Source: Nitrospiraceae bacterium | GTDB taxonomy: Bacteria; Nitrospirota; Thermodesulfovibrionia; Thermodesulfovibrionales; UBA6898 | Reading direction: 5' to 3' | NCBI GenBank assembly: GCA_020347665.1 | Contig: CP070737.1 | Coordinates: 1,828,446-1,875,705, forward strand | DNA length: 47,260 bases | Part shown: one piece after another, positions 18,853 to 27,549 of the stretch | Position numbering within the stretch: the first letter of the stretch is position 1 | How the letters are laid out: each line of letters starts with the position of its first letter | Notes under the pieces: model-generated | Told to the model about the DNA's origin: nothing | The model's database searches: none | What the model saw: only the letters and a program-made list of their open reading frames with translations | Made by a program: the position numbers and the translations under genes

Positions 18853-18870
18853 TAGAGTTTAGGTTTAGTT

Positions 18871-19011
18871 ATGGGAACATATACGACATTCAGACCACAT
18901 AACAGAAAGAAAAAGAGGACCCACGGTTTTCTTGAACGTTCAAGTACTCCCGGCGGGCGCAGAATACTGAAAAGAAGAAGAAGAAAGGGAAGGAAAAGGC
19001 TGTCCGCATAA
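18871..19011 (+). CDS. rpmH: Ribosomal protein L34
   Basis: A 46-aa, highly basic 50S protein. It shows the L34 pattern of an N-terminal [15 protein letters not shown] block followed by [24 protein letters not shown]. It is slightly longer than E. coli L34 but collinear. It is too short for most gene-finder length cutoffs. It heads the conserved rpmH-rnpA-yidD-yidC-mnmE order and its stop overlaps the presumed start of rnpA. Confidence 0.95.
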   Translation: MGTYTTFRPHNRKKKRTHGFLERSSTPGGRRILKRRRRKGRKRLSA

Positions 19012-19337
19012 AGCTGAAAAGGGGTATTCTTCCCCTTAACAAAAAGGGGGATTTCAAACAGGTTTTTGAACAGGGGCATAAACTATCTTCCCGGTACTTC
19101 ACGATTTATGCGAAACCCAATGGATTGGAGTACAGCAGGCTCGGGCTTTCGGTCAGCAGGAAAACCGGGAATGCGGTCGAGAGAAATAGAATTAAACGGC
19201 GTCTGCGTGAAGCACTCAGAGATCAGCTGAAGAATACTCAGATCCACTATGACATTGTTGTTATTGCGCATAGGGCTACCATTGATGCTGAATTTTCTGG
19301 TTTACAAAAAATCATAACACGTTTTTTTCTGGATTGA
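19008..19337 (+). CDS. rnpA: Ribonuclease P protein component (start codon unusual)
   Basis: About 109 aa. Homology to RnpA starts with [19 protein letters not shown] and runs through [27 protein letters not shown], the RNA-binding RNR motif. RnpA helps RNase P RNA mature tRNA 5' ends. No ATG, GTG or TTG exists in frame between the upstream in-frame stop at 18933 and the start of homology. The first such codon, TTG at 19125, would remove the essential N-terminal part. The best candidate is ATA at 19008 overlapping the rpmH stop as ATAA, where one A-to-G change would give the classical ATGA junction; CTG at 19014 is the alternative. Confidence 0.8.
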   Translation: MKLKRGILPLNKKGDFKQVFEQGHKLSSRYFTIYAKPNGLEYSRLGLSVSRKTGNAVERNRIKRRLREALRDQLKNTQIHYDIVVIAHRATIDAEFSGLQKIITRFFLD

Positions 19338-19340
19338 TGC

Positions 19341-19550
19341 ATGAAGACCATTGCAATAATACTCATAAAGCTCTATAGGTTTATCCTGTCTCCGGTTCTC
19401 CCGGGAGGCTGCAGATTTACTCCGACCTGCTCTGCATATGCCATCGAAGCCCTGCAGACATATGGATTTCTGAAAGGTACGTATCTATCCATGCGCAGGC
19501 TGTTGCGATGCCACCCTTTTCACCGGGGAGGGTTTGATCCGGTTAAATAA
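19341..19550 (+). CDS. yidD: Membrane protein insertion efficiency factor YidD
   Basis: A 69-aa member of the YidD (DUF37) family, thought to help YidC-dependent membrane insertion. Diagnostic features are an N-terminal amphipathic helix ([12 protein letters not shown]), the [15 protein letters not shown] segment and the C-terminal [13 protein letters not shown]. It sits 3 bp after rnpA and 2 bp before yidC, as in many bacteria. Confidence 0.95.
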   Translation: MKTIAIILIKLYRFILSPVLPGGCRFTPTCSAYAIEALQTYGFLKGTYLSMRRLLRCHPFHRGGFDPVK

Positions 19551-19552
19551 TC

Positions 19553-21109
19553 ATGGAAAAAAATGCGCTTCTTGCCATAGTATTATCTCTGGCCGTGCTC
19601 ATCCTCTATCAGTTTTTCTTTGCTCCCCCACCTCCCAAGGTCACTGAAAAAGAGCCGCCGGCAACTGAAAAAGAGATTGCCACAGTTCAGCCTGAAACAT
19701 CAGCACCGGAAATTGTCACTCCCGATGCTGGCATTGAGGAACGCCCCCGCTTCGATGCAATTGCTGACAGGGAAATACACGTCGAAAATGACCTCTATAC
19801 AGCGGTACTTTCATCAAGAGGTGCGTCAGTAAAATATTGGTCCCTGAAGACCTATAAGGATGAACAGGGAGACAATGTCGTTCTCCTCAGGGCTCCGGGA
19901 GAAGTACCTGCAGTCGCAATCGGCTCGAACAAAGAATTTAATCTTGCCAGTGTCAATTTCCGGGTCTCAGGAGGAGACCTTGTTCTGGACAGTGCAAACA
20001 GCTCAGGCTCAATCCGATTCGATTATGCGGGAGACAATTTTTCAGTGAGAAGAACTTATACCTTTTATGCAAACACCTATAAGGTTCATCTTACGGACGA
20101 GGTCTCCGGCCTTCCTCATTACTGGATCACTGTAGGTTCAGACTTTGGCATTTTTGATAAGAAGGCGGGATATTCTCACGTTGGCCCGGCTGTTTTGACA
20201 GGTACAGATCTCGAGGAGTTAAAACCGAATAAGTTGAAAGAGATGAAGGTTTTTACAGAAAATCTTAAATGGATTGCTCAAGAGGATAAATATTTCTTTG
20301 CTGCTCTTGCTCCGGTTGAGACTCCTGTTCTTGAGGCACGGGCATGGACATTTGAAGATTCACCGATCATCGCATTTAAAGGCACTCCTGACAGGAACAC
20401 GTTCATACTCTATGCAGGACCAAAAGAACATGATGCCCTGAAACAGGTTGGTGTGGGGCTCGAGCATATTATCGATTTCGGTTTTTTCTCGGTACTGTCG
20501 AGACCCCTGTTCTGGCTCCTGAAATGGTTTTATAGTTTTATGGGTAATTACGGATGGGCAATCGTTCTGCTCACCATCGTTACCAGGCTTCCTTTCATTC
20601 CGATCGTGAACAAGGGGCAAAAATCAATGAAGAAGCTGCAGGCCATTCAGCCGAAAATGGCAGAAATAAAGGAAAAATATAAAAAAGACCCCCAGAAGAT
20701 GCAGAAGGAGATGACAGGGCTGTATAAAAAACATAAGGTGAATCCGGTCAGCGGATGTCTTCCCATGCTCATTCAACTTCCAGTGTTTTTTGCCCTTTAC
20801 AAGGTCCTGCTGGTTGCCATAGAACTGAGAGGGGCTCCTTTTCTGCTCTGGATAACGGATCTGTCTGCGAAGGACCCATATTATATCCTTCCCGTTGTCA
20901 TGGGATTAACCATGCTCCTCCAGCAGAAAATGACACCTTCAGGCATGGATCCCCGACAGGCTAAAATGATGCTGTTGATGCCGGTGGTATTTACCTTCCT
21001 GTTTTTGAATTTTGCATCAGGGCTTGTATTATATTGGCTGGTTAACAATATTCTCGGCATTGCTCAGCAGTTCTTTGTAAACAGAAAGATCACGAAAGAA
21101 CCAGCCTGA
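19553..21109 (+). CDS. yidC: Membrane protein insertase YidC
   Basis: A 518-aa insertase of the Gram-negative type. It has an N-terminal membrane helix (residues 4-23), a Pro/Glu-rich linker, a large periplasmic beta domain (about 55-310) and the conserved five-helix OxaA core (about 320-510). The core contains YGWAIVLLTIVTRLPFIPI, the conserved basic residue in that first core helix, GCLPMLIQLPVFFALY and a C-terminal LVNNILGIAQQ helix. The periplasmic domain indicates a diderm cell. No jag/khpB gene follows, although one often lies between yidC and mnmE. Confidence 0.96.
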   Translation: MEKNALLAIVLSLAVLILYQFFFAPPPPKVTEKEPPATEKEIATVQPETSAPEIVTPDAGIEERPRFDAIADREIHVENDLYTAVLSSRGASVKYWSLKTYKDEQGDNVVLLRAPGEVPAVAIGSNKEFNLASVNFRVSGGDLVLDSANSSGSIRFDYAGDNFSVRRTYTFYANTYKVHLTDEVSGLPHYWITVGSDFGIFDKKAGYSHVGPAVLTGTDLEELKPNKLKEMKVFTENLKWIAQEDKYFFAALAPVETPVLEARAWTFEDSPIIAFKGTPDRNTFILYAGPKEHDALKQVGVGLEHIIDFGFFSVLSRPLFWLLKWFYSFMGNYGWAIVLLTIVTRLPFIPIVNKGQKSMKKLQAIQPKMAEIKEKYKKDPQKMQKEMTGLYKKHKVNPVSGCLPMLIQLPVFFALYKVLLVAIELRGAPFLLWITDLSAKDPYYILPVVMGLTMLLQQKMTPSGMDPRQAKMMLLMPVVFTFLFLNFASGLVLYWLVNNILGIAQQFFVNRKITKEPA

Positions 21110-21178
21110 TCGTCCGGCAACTATTATTCATGGGATTGTCTTGTTATCGACCTTCTTCCTGTCCTCTTCATATAAGTC

Positions 21179-22555
21179 ATGAACTACCTGGATGACACCA
21201 TAGCAGCAATTTCTACACCGATCGGACAAGGTGGTATTGGTATTGTGCGGATCAGTGGACCCGGAGCGCTTCGGATTGCAGATACTCTTTTCCAGCACAA
21301 AAAAAAGGGACCACCATCTCATATGGATTCCAACCTCTTACAGTGCGGTTATCTCATTGATCCTGCCGGCAATCAAGTGGTGGATGAAGTGCTTCTGTCG
21401 GTCATGCGCTCGCCGCATTCCTATACAAGAGAGAATGTTGTTGAAATTAACTGCCATGGCGGAATGATAGCTGTCAAAAAAGTACTTGAACTCGTTTTGT
21501 CCCAGGGCGCTCGACTTGCAGAGCCCGGAGAATTCACAAAACGGGCATTTTTAAACGGAAGAATCAGCCTGACGCAGGCTGAAGCAGTGCTTGACCTCAT
21601 AACAGCAAAGACAGAGGAGAGTATGAGGATAGCTGCTGAGCAGCTTGAGGGCGGACTGGCAAAGAGACTGGATACTATTCGGAATGATCTTCTTGAACTC
21701 TGCTCTCAGGTTGAGGCGCACATAGATTTTCCTGAAGATGAGATCGAAACAATTCCTTATGAGAAGCTCATGACACAGACAAACAGGATTAAAGACACTA
21801 TAGATACATTATCGAGGACATTTCAGGATGCACGGTTCTTCAGAGAAGGTCTTAAAGTGGTAATCGCTGGCAGACCGAATGTAGGAAAATCATCACTCCT
21901 AAACGCCCTTCTGAAGAAAGACCGCGCCATCGTCACTGAGATCCCCGGAACTACGCGGGATGAGATAGAGGAATACATTAGTATCAGGGGGCTCCCTATC
22001 AGGATAACGGATACCGCCGGTATCCGACAATCAGATGAAACCGTTGAAAAGGAAGGGATTCGAAGGAGCCTGCGCGCTCTGGAAAGAGCTGATTTTATTA
22101 TCGCCCTTATTGACGGCAGTGAGCCTCTTACGTCTGAAGACCGGGACATGCTATCAAAAGTCAGTGAAAAACATGCGGTCATCGCGATTAATAAAGCAGA
22201 CCTTCGAACAGTCGTTGAGCCCATGCAGGCGACCGCAAAACCGTATCTGCGCATATCAGCCCTAACCGGCGAAGGAATTGAGGAACTGAAAACTGTTCTG
22301 TTCAACGAAAACCTGAAGGACTGGGAGGAAGAACGGACAGGTGTCGTGGTTACAAACATCAGACATAAGCATGCACTTGATCAGGCATCTGCTCATATGG
22401 AGCAGGCGAATACATGCATTACAGACAATCAGCCCATGGAGATCCTTGCGATCGAACTCAGAGATGCGCTGGATGCAATTGGGGAAATTTCCGGCATGGT
22501 GACATCTGCAGATATTCTGAATAAAATATTCAATGCTTTCTGTATTGGCAAATGA
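21179..22555 (+). CDS. mnmE: tRNA modification GTPase MnmE
   Basis: A 458-aa GTPase acting with MnmG on U34 of certain tRNAs. Domains: an N-terminal folate-binding fold (TIAAISTPIGQGGIGIVRISG), a helical domain, and an inserted G domain with P-loop GRPNVGKSSLLNAL near residue 229, G2 TTRD, DTAG (G3) and NKAD (G4). The C terminus is FCIGK with the conserved catalytic Cys. Length and motifs are complete. It starts 69 bp after yidC. Confidence 0.96.
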   Translation: MNYLDDTIAAISTPIGQGGIGIVRISGPGALRIADTLFQHKKKGPPSHMDSNLLQCGYLIDPAGNQVVDEVLLSVMRSPHSYTRENVVEINCHGGMIAVKKVLELVLSQGARLAEPGEFTKRAFLNGRISLTQAEAVLDLITAKTEESMRIAAEQLEGGLAKRLDTIRNDLLELCSQVEAHIDFPEDEIETIPYEKLMTQTNRIKDTIDTLSRTFQDARFFREGLKVVIAGRPNVGKSSLLNALLKKDRAIVTEIPGTTRDEIEEYISIRGLPIRITDTAGIRQSDETVEKEGIRRSLRALERADFIIALIDGSEPLTSEDRDMLSKVSEKHAVIAINKADLRTVVEPMQATAKPYLRISALTGEGIEELKTVLFNENLKDWEEERTGVVVTNIRHKHALDQASAHMEQANTCITDNQPMEILAIELRDALDAIGEISGMVTSADILNKIFNAFCIGK

Positions 22556-22687
22556 ATGAGGAAGCGCATTATTGCGTTATGCATTATTATGTAAATCTTT
22601 CATTTCTAAATCTCCCTGCCTCCTGTTCATAAGTAATTAATATAATAATTAATGTATAGTCGATTTTTTCATATCCAGTTAACAGAG

Positions 22688-22705
22688 TAAAGGTAAAATT
22701 CACAT
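22688..22705 (+). repeat. 18-bp direct repeat, copy 1
   Basis: The 18 bases at 22688-22705 are identical to 23478-23495 (core AAAGGTAAAATTCACAT). The two copies bracket the small basic gene and the PEGA gene. A CATTACAG string occurs next to both, after copy 1 and before copy 2. Confidence 0.6.
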
Positions 22706-22809
22706 TACAGTATTTTTTGAAGCATTTCAGGCTATCTATGCATTTATTTATCGAGACTATTTTTCTTTTATTATTTATGATGTTGGATGTTGTTTATACG
22801 GTTTCATGC

Positions 22810-22836
22810 TTGCAAGGCCTTTTTATTTGATATAAT
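22810..22836 (+). promoter_or_regulatory. Promoter of the 56-aa basic protein gene
   Basis: TTGCAA (22810-22815), a 15-bp spacer (16 if the -35 box is read one base earlier) and a perfect TATAAT (22831-22836) are present. The ATG at 22842 is only five bases after the -10 box, so the transcript would begin at the start codon. Confidence 0.5.
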
Positions 22837-22841
22837 AAAGT

Positions 22842-23012
22842 ATGGGGTCTAGGATTTATGAATGTGATAAAAGCGGCAGGCTTACCATTTATCCATCTCT
22901 CGACGGTCCCAGAAAACGCAGAGCCCGCACATTCCTGAAAAAGGTTTTAAAGAAACAGGAATCTCAACAACAGTCTTCAGGAAAAAAGGGACACGCTCCT
23001 CCAAAGGGATAA
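22842..23012 (+). CDS. Small basic 56-aa protein, unknown
   Basis: An open frame of 56 codons directly after a strong -10 box, without any ribosome binding site. The protein begins MGSRIYECDKSGRLTIYPSLDG, has a basic centre (RKRRARTFLKKVLKK) and a Gln/Ser/Lys-rich tail. No membrane segment is seen. I do not recognise it. The exact placement after TATAAT argues for a leaderless gene; chance openness of 57 codons is possible. Confidence 0.45.
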   Translation: MGSRIYECDKSGRLTIYPSLDGPRKRRARTFLKKVLKKQESQQQSSGKKGHAPPKG

Positions 23013-23053
23013 GGCGCTTGATCTAATGAGATCACCTGCCTGCTGAGACAGGT

Positions 23054-23407
23054 CTATTGTCTGTTTGCACGTCCCAGTTCCGGCTCATTAATCGGAAGCA
23101 GAGTAATACCGAGTTCATTATTGTCCGCTGTGACAGTAACCGCTTGTGTATCCGGGTCCCATGCTGACCCAGGGAACCTGACCATGACCTTATATTTACC
23201 CTCAGGCAAGACAATGCTTACAGGAGTAACAGCGCCTCTTGTTGGCCCTTCAACCATAATATCCGCACTGGAAGTGAAAGAGGTCTCTGTTAAGAAACTA
23301 TGTGCCGCATAGAGAGATGATGATAAGACTAACAGGAAAACGAGAATTAATATTTTCTTCCCCGGTTTTCTTAGTAAAAGCTTTTTCTGTATTCTGGCCT
23401 TCTGCAT
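23054..23407 (-). CDS. Exported PEGA-like domain protein
   Basis: A 117-aa protein with a basic N terminus and one hydrophobic segment (about residues 18-35, ending LYAAHS), read as a signal peptide or anchor. A single PEGA-type beta domain follows: a segment near ADIMVEGPTRGAVTP, then VSIVLPEGKYKVMVRFPG, then QAVTVTADN. PEGA domains are small surface-associated or substrate-binding beta folds named after this motif. No catalytic residues are seen. It is convergent with the 56-aa gene. Confidence 0.65.
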   Translation of the reverse strand: MQKARIQKKLLLRKPGKKILILVFLLVLSSSLYAAHSFLTETSFTSSADIMVEGPTRGAVTPVSIVLPEGKYKVMVRFPGSAWDPDTQAVTVTADNNELGITLLPINEPELGRANRQ

Positions 23408-23477
23408 ATCATTCTATGTATCTATTTTTATAGTTATGTATTGCTCACGTATATTTTCTCCTTATTGCATTACAGAT

Positions 23478-23495
23478 TAAAGGTAAAATTCACAT
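23478..23495 (+). repeat. 18-bp direct repeat, copy 2
   Basis: Identical to 22688-22705. It lies in the gap 23408-23719 between the PEGA gene and the M36-like peptidase gene. I see no gene, RNA or clear terminator elsewhere in that 312-bp gap. Confidence 0.6.
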
Positions 23496-23719
23496 CAGTG
23501 CCTCGATAAAGACGCATGGACAATTGCGACCCAGCCTAACGATCTTTTTGAGGTCACAATGTGAGATTTCAAAAGAGTATGTTCATCTTTTGTTAACGTA
23601 AAAGTGGAACCGCTTAACAACTCACTGTCTGTAACCTCTATGAGCCAGTGGCCATAGGGAGTTCATGATCCGGAGGTGAGACGTGACCGCGGCAATCCCT
23701 GCAGGCAGGCAGGTTCATT

Positions 23720-25228
23720 TTATAATATTCCCCTGCGTTCAAATATCTTCTTGAGGGCCTTACTTCTCCATCCATTGAACACATTCTTATTGGCCAAAAT
23801 GAGAGCCTCTGCTCCATCCCTGAAATCAGAATATTGATTCAAATAGAAATGGCTCTCTAAAATTACGGTATCAGCTCTTTTTTTCCCGAGAAGCCTTCTT
23901 ACCTCCCACAAACACGCAGACCAGATTTCACCGTCGAGATGTTCTTCACCTTCCATGTCTTCTGGATAGTGCTTTGTACTATCGAGCCTTCTTAAGTATT
24001 CCTGTGGTCCACCCGCAAATCCCTTTGCATCCCATTCAGCGATTTTGACTCTTCTTGACTTCTTTTTATATTCGTAATAAAAAGAACCTGCCAGATAATC
24101 ACCAAACCCTTCACCTATCGCGCGTCCTTCATCTGTTTGGCCAAATCCCGGAACAATCGCATCCTGCAGAGCATGCCCGTATTCGTGGGCAATGATATCT
24201 GCATCTTCAGCGTCATCGACACCTCCATCACCATACGTAAGATCTTTCTTTCCGGGGGAAGGATCATAATAAGACTGATCATCAAATCCACCGTGTACAT
24301 TGGCTTTTATTGGCTTATCCAAAATACCTCTGTTGCCTCTGAAACCTAATGACTGCATATACCGCTGAATGGTATCAATATGGTAATAGGCCATTACTTC
24401 TTCGAATCTGTCGTCTTCTCGGGTAAAAACAAATTCATAATTCAGCGACCGGACATTATTTGGAGTGTTCGTCGTATCAACATATGATCCTTTTAAGTAT
24501 CCATCTGTATGCAGGCCTTTCAGTTTTACTCTCTTATAGGCCTTATCAAATATTTCTTGATCTGCGTCTTTCTTATCAAAAAGATCATCCCGATCAAGCG
24601 TTACAATCGGGTTCGGCCTGAAGACCCTTCCTTTCCCTATGATTTTTTTTAAGATGTTCCGCTCTTCAATGATCTGTCCATTGGTCTTATCCACAAACAA
24701 AATCCATGAACCAGCGGGTTTTTTTGTGCCAAACTTCACCTTCCAGACATGTTTGATCTGTCCTTTCAGAACATATAACATGCTTTCTTTCTTAATAGCA
24801 GTAGTCAAATCACCAAATTCTTTTGCTTTCTTCCTGATAGTCGCGTTAATCTTGCTTGATGACAGAAAGACGGCCTTGGCCTTTGGTAGTTGTCGTTTCA
24901 ATTTTTGGGCAGGCACGGTATCGTTCTTTACCATAAAGACCCTTTTTCCTCTGTTGATATGGACAGCGACCCATGCGCCGTGAATAGGCCTGCCCTGAAA
25001 GTGCTGCTGAAAAAGGACTGTTGATGCACCGATGCTTTCAACCGTCTTTTCAAATGTAAGATCATTGATTGAAGCAGAGATTTTCAGGACGCCCAGGTTT
25101 TCCTTGAGGAATTTTTTTGCAATTGTCTTTGGAGAACCCTTTAACGGAGGAGTTTCAAAGTCAGATACTTTTTTGGGGATGTAGTTCTCTGTATCCCATC
25201 GAACCGTGCATTTTTTAAGGTCTAGCAT
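23720..25228 (-). CDS. M36 (fungalysin)-like zinc metallopeptidase without signal peptide
   Basis: A 502-aa protein. The N-terminal half resembles the FTP/propeptide region of thermolysin and fungalysin peptidases (VLFQQHFQGRPIHGAWVAVHI, then WKVKFGTKKPAGSWILFVD). The catalytic half has HEYGHALQD near residue 350, with the HExxH zinc ligands, and GEGFGDYLAGSF, whose Glu is the third ligand, about 27 residues later. The spacing fits the gluzincin M36 family. The start at 25228 is chosen because AGAAAGGAG lies just upstream; the 11-residue extension is unlikely. No signal peptide or lipobox is visible, odd for a normally secreted family. It is a single-gene unit. Confidence 0.8.
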   Translation of the reverse strand: MLDLKKCTVRWDTENYIPKKVSDFETPPLKGSPKTIAKKFLKENLGVLKISASINDLTFEKTVESIGASTVLFQQHFQGRPIHGAWVAVHINRGKRVFMVKNDTVPAQKLKRQLPKAKAVFLSSSKINATIRKKAKEFGDLTTAIKKESMLYVLKGQIKHVWKVKFGTKKPAGSWILFVDKTNGQIIEERNILKKIIGKGRVFRPNPIVTLDRDDLFDKKDADQEIFDKAYKRVKLKGLHTDGYLKGSYVDTTNTPNNVRSLNYEFVFTREDDRFEEVMAYYHIDTIQRYMQSLGFRGNRGILDKPIKANVHGGFDDQSYYDPSPGKKDLTYGDGGVDDAEDADIIAHEYGHALQDAIVPGFGQTDEGRAIGEGFGDYLAGSFYYEYKKKSRRVKIAEWDAKGFAGGPQEYLRRLDSTKHYPEDMEGEEHLDGEIWSACLWEVRRLLGKKRADTVILESHFYLNQYSDFRDGAEALILANKNVFNGWRSKALKKIFERRGIL

Positions 25229-25260
25229 CGTGTTCTCCTTTCTGTTTTGTTTCATTACCA

Positions 25261-25287
25261 AATTTCTTCAAATATTACACCACATTT
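25261..25287 (+). repeat. 27-bp intergenic repeat, copy 1
   Basis: The sequence matches 32334-32360 with two mismatches in 27 bases (core TTCTTCxAATATTACAxCACATTT). It lies between the divergent M36-like peptidase and thiamine-binding genes. It is AT-rich and asymmetric, so it is not a palindrome. Confidence 0.55.
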
Positions 25288-25406
25288 TCTCTCATTCTGC
25301 TATGATTTATTTGTGGATAAACACTCAAGCGTAATGAGGAAAACCTGAGAAATAATCCAGATTAAATTGTTTAGTAAATGTAAACAGATAACAAAAGGAG
25401 GGTTCT

Positions 25407-25712
25407 ATGCTTGCCGGATTTAGCATTATTCCCATAGGTGTTGGCAGTAGTATCGGGGATCAGTTAGCTGTTGCTTTGAAGATAGTCGATGAGAGCGGAC
25501 TGCCGTATAAAGCTGGACCCATGAACACCGTTATAGAAGGGGAGTGGGAAGAAATTATCCCTCTCATAAAAAAATGCCGTGACGCCATTATGGAAAAAGA
25601 GGACCGGGTTGTCATATCCATTACCATTGATGACAGAAAAGGGAAGCTGAATATGATAGAAGAAAAATTATCTTCTGTCGAAAAGAGATTGGGAAAGTCA
25701 CTGAAGAAATAG
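25407..25712 (+). CDS. MTH1187-type thiamine-binding protein
   Basis: A 101-aa protein of the MTH1187/YkoF-like family (DUF77), a small ferredoxin-like fold that binds thiamine or its precursors. Family blocks are FSIIPIGVGSSIGDQLA, SGLPYKAGPMNTVIEGEWEEI and a C-terminal DRVVISITIDDR strand. The ribosome binding site AAAGGAGG lies six bases upstream of ATG. No TPP riboswitch or thiamine biosynthesis gene is adjacent, so the role here is inferred from the family alone. Confidence 0.85.
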   Translation: MLAGFSIIPIGVGSSIGDQLAVALKIVDESGLPYKAGPMNTVIEGEWEEIIPLIKKCRDAIMEKEDRVVISITIDDRKGKLNMIEEKLSSVEKRLGKSLKK

Positions 25713-25760
25713 TTTGGGCGGTCTCGGATGATATCCGCTTGAATTCTCTTTCAGCCGGGA

Positions 25761-25793
25761 CGTCAATCGTCAGCCCTACCTGCCTCAGACGTG
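25761..25793. repeat. REP-like element, degenerate copy
   Basis: The sequence shares CGTCAAT...CAG...CTGCCTCAGxCGTG with the palindromic element at 30792-30830, with small deletions. It lies in the 235-bp gap before the aldehyde dehydrogenase gene. Confidence 0.4.
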
Positions 25794-25947
25794 ACTTGTC
25801 TGCTGTGTCGTGTGGCATGGATTACGATACCCGCTGGACTTTCAATCCTTTCTTTGCACGTAATGCGAACAGTAACAGGAAATCAAGGAACCGGTTGCGA
25901 TACACTATCTGTACTAGTTGATTAATCCGGATAAGGGGGCGAAAACT

Positions 25948-27387
25948 ATGAACAAACTTTATATGAACGGTAAGTGGATTGAGTCGGCCTCCGGAAGGCG
26001 GTTTGATGTTCTGAATCCTGCAAGCGGGGAGGTCATCGGCCAGGTTGCCGACGGGAATGCAAAGGATACGCAAAAAGCAATACAGGCTGCACATGATGCA
26101 TGTGAGAGCTGGGCGCATACACTTCCGAAAGATCGGACACAGCTCCTCTCTGATACAGCACGCGCAATTCTTGTAAACAGGGAGCACCTCGCCCGCGTCC
26201 TTACACAGGAAAATGGCAAGCCGATGCACGAGGCTAGTTCGGAAATAGCATATGCTGCAGACTTCTTCACCTGGTTTTCAGAGGAAGCAAAGAGGGTATA
26301 CGGACGAACTGTTCCTTCAAATGTGCCAGACCGACGTCGCATGGTTATAAAGCAGCCAGTCGGTCCTGTGGGTGCTATCACACCATGGAATTTCCCTCTT
26401 GCGATGATCGCGCGAAAGGTTGCACCGGCCCTTGCTGCCGGATGCCCGGTCGTCGTTAAACCTGCTGAACAGACGCCCCTTTCAGCAATTGAACTCTTCA
26501 GGGTCTTTCATGATTCGGGATTTCCCCGTGGGACAGTCAATCTGATTACGTGCTCAGATCCTGTGAAAGTCGGCAATGAGTTGCTGCATGATGAGCGTAT
26601 CAGAAAGATTACCTTTACCGGTTCCGCTGAGGTTGGGAAATTCATCATGAAGGAATGTGCAGATCAGTTGAAAAGGGTCTCGCTTGAACTGGGCGGCAAT
26701 GCTCCGGTCATTGTGTTTAACGATGCAAATATTGAAAAGGCAGTACAAAAAGTTGTAGCGTCAAAATTCCGCTGTGCAGGCCAGACCTGCATCTGTCCAA
26801 ATCGCATCTTCGTGCAAAGGGATATCGCCGGAACGTTCAGTGAGACACTGGCTCAAACAGTCAAGACCCTCCGCGTTGGAGACGGTATCAAGAGCGATAC
26901 GCAGATAGGCCCGTTAATAGATAAGCAGGGACTGGAAAAGGTAAAGACACATGTAGCTGATGCAGTTTCAAGAGGTGCCAGGTGTCTAATCGGCGGGAAT
27001 ACACCGGCTGATCAGGCTTTGAGAAATGGATTTTTCTTCGAGCCGACCGTCCTCGTGAATGTTACCACCGTTATGAAGATATTCAATGAGGAGACATTTG
27101 GACCGGTCGCTCCAATTATTGCATTCGGCACGGAGAAAGAAGTTTTGGAAATGGCAAACAGCACTCCATATGGTCTTTCTGGCTATGTCTATACGAACGA
27201 TCTTGGCCGGGCCTTCCGCGTATCAGAGAGACTCGAATGTGGCATTGTGGGCGTAAACGATGAACGTCCTAGCGTACCGGAATGTCCGTTCGGCGGGTTA
27301 AAACAGAGCGGAATTGGCCGTGAAGGTGGCTCTGAAGGGATCGAGGAATTTACTGAAACAAAATACATCTCTTTCGGAATCGATTGA
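25948..27387 (+). CDS. gabD: NAD(P)-dependent succinate-semialdehyde dehydrogenase
   Basis: A 479-aa aldehyde dehydrogenase. It shows ITPWNFPLAMIARKVAPALAAGC (cofactor binding), FTGSAEVGK, the catalytic base Glu in LELGGNAPVIVF near residue 246 and the nucleophile Cys in GQTCICPNR near residue 281. The GQTC motif and overall pattern fit GabD, which oxidises succinate semialdehyde to succinate. The start at 25948 follows AAGGGGG and matches the family N terminus (KLYMNGKWIES). It stands alone, so other short-chain aldehydes remain possible. Confidence 0.88.
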   Translation: MNKLYMNGKWIESASGRRFDVLNPASGEVIGQVADGNAKDTQKAIQAAHDACESWAHTLPKDRTQLLSDTARAILVNREHLARVLTQENGKPMHEASSEIAYAADFFTWFSEEAKRVYGRTVPSNVPDRRRMVIKQPVGPVGAITPWNFPLAMIARKVAPALAAGCPVVVKPAEQTPLSAIELFRVFHDSGFPRGTVNLITCSDPVKVGNELLHDERIRKITFTGSAEVGKFIMKECADQLKRVSLELGGNAPVIVFNDANIEKAVQKVVASKFRCAGQTCICPNRIFVQRDIAGTFSETLAQTVKTLRVGDGIKSDTQIGPLIDKQGLEKVKTHVADAVSRGARCLIGGNTPADQALRNGFFFEPTVLVNVTTVMKIFNEETFGPVAPIIAFGTEKEVLEMANSTPYGLSGYVYTNDLGRAFRVSERLECGIVGVNDERPSVPECPFGGLKQSGIGREGGSEGIEEFTETKYISFGID

Positions 27388-27549
27388 CGGCCTTTCTTGT
27401 CCTTACAACCTTGCCCATTTGTCGGTGAAGATAACCATTTCTTATACTTAAACGCAGGACGTAAGTCATGAATCGTGAGGTGTTAAGGAAAAGCGTTATA
27501 TTTTCTTTTGTATCTACTGCACACGTTGCCTTTTCTTATACCCTTTGAC

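Noticed and set aside
19125-19337. A shorter rnpA starting at TTG 19125
   Set aside because: It would delete the conserved N-terminal part ([12 protein letters not shown] and the following strand) that is part of the RnpA fold; the reading frame is clearly related to RnpA well upstream.
25288-25406. TPP riboswitch before the thiamine-binding protein gene
   Set aside because: A CTGAGA-like string is absent in the right context and the second conserved TPP half (ACCTGAT-type) and stems are not present.
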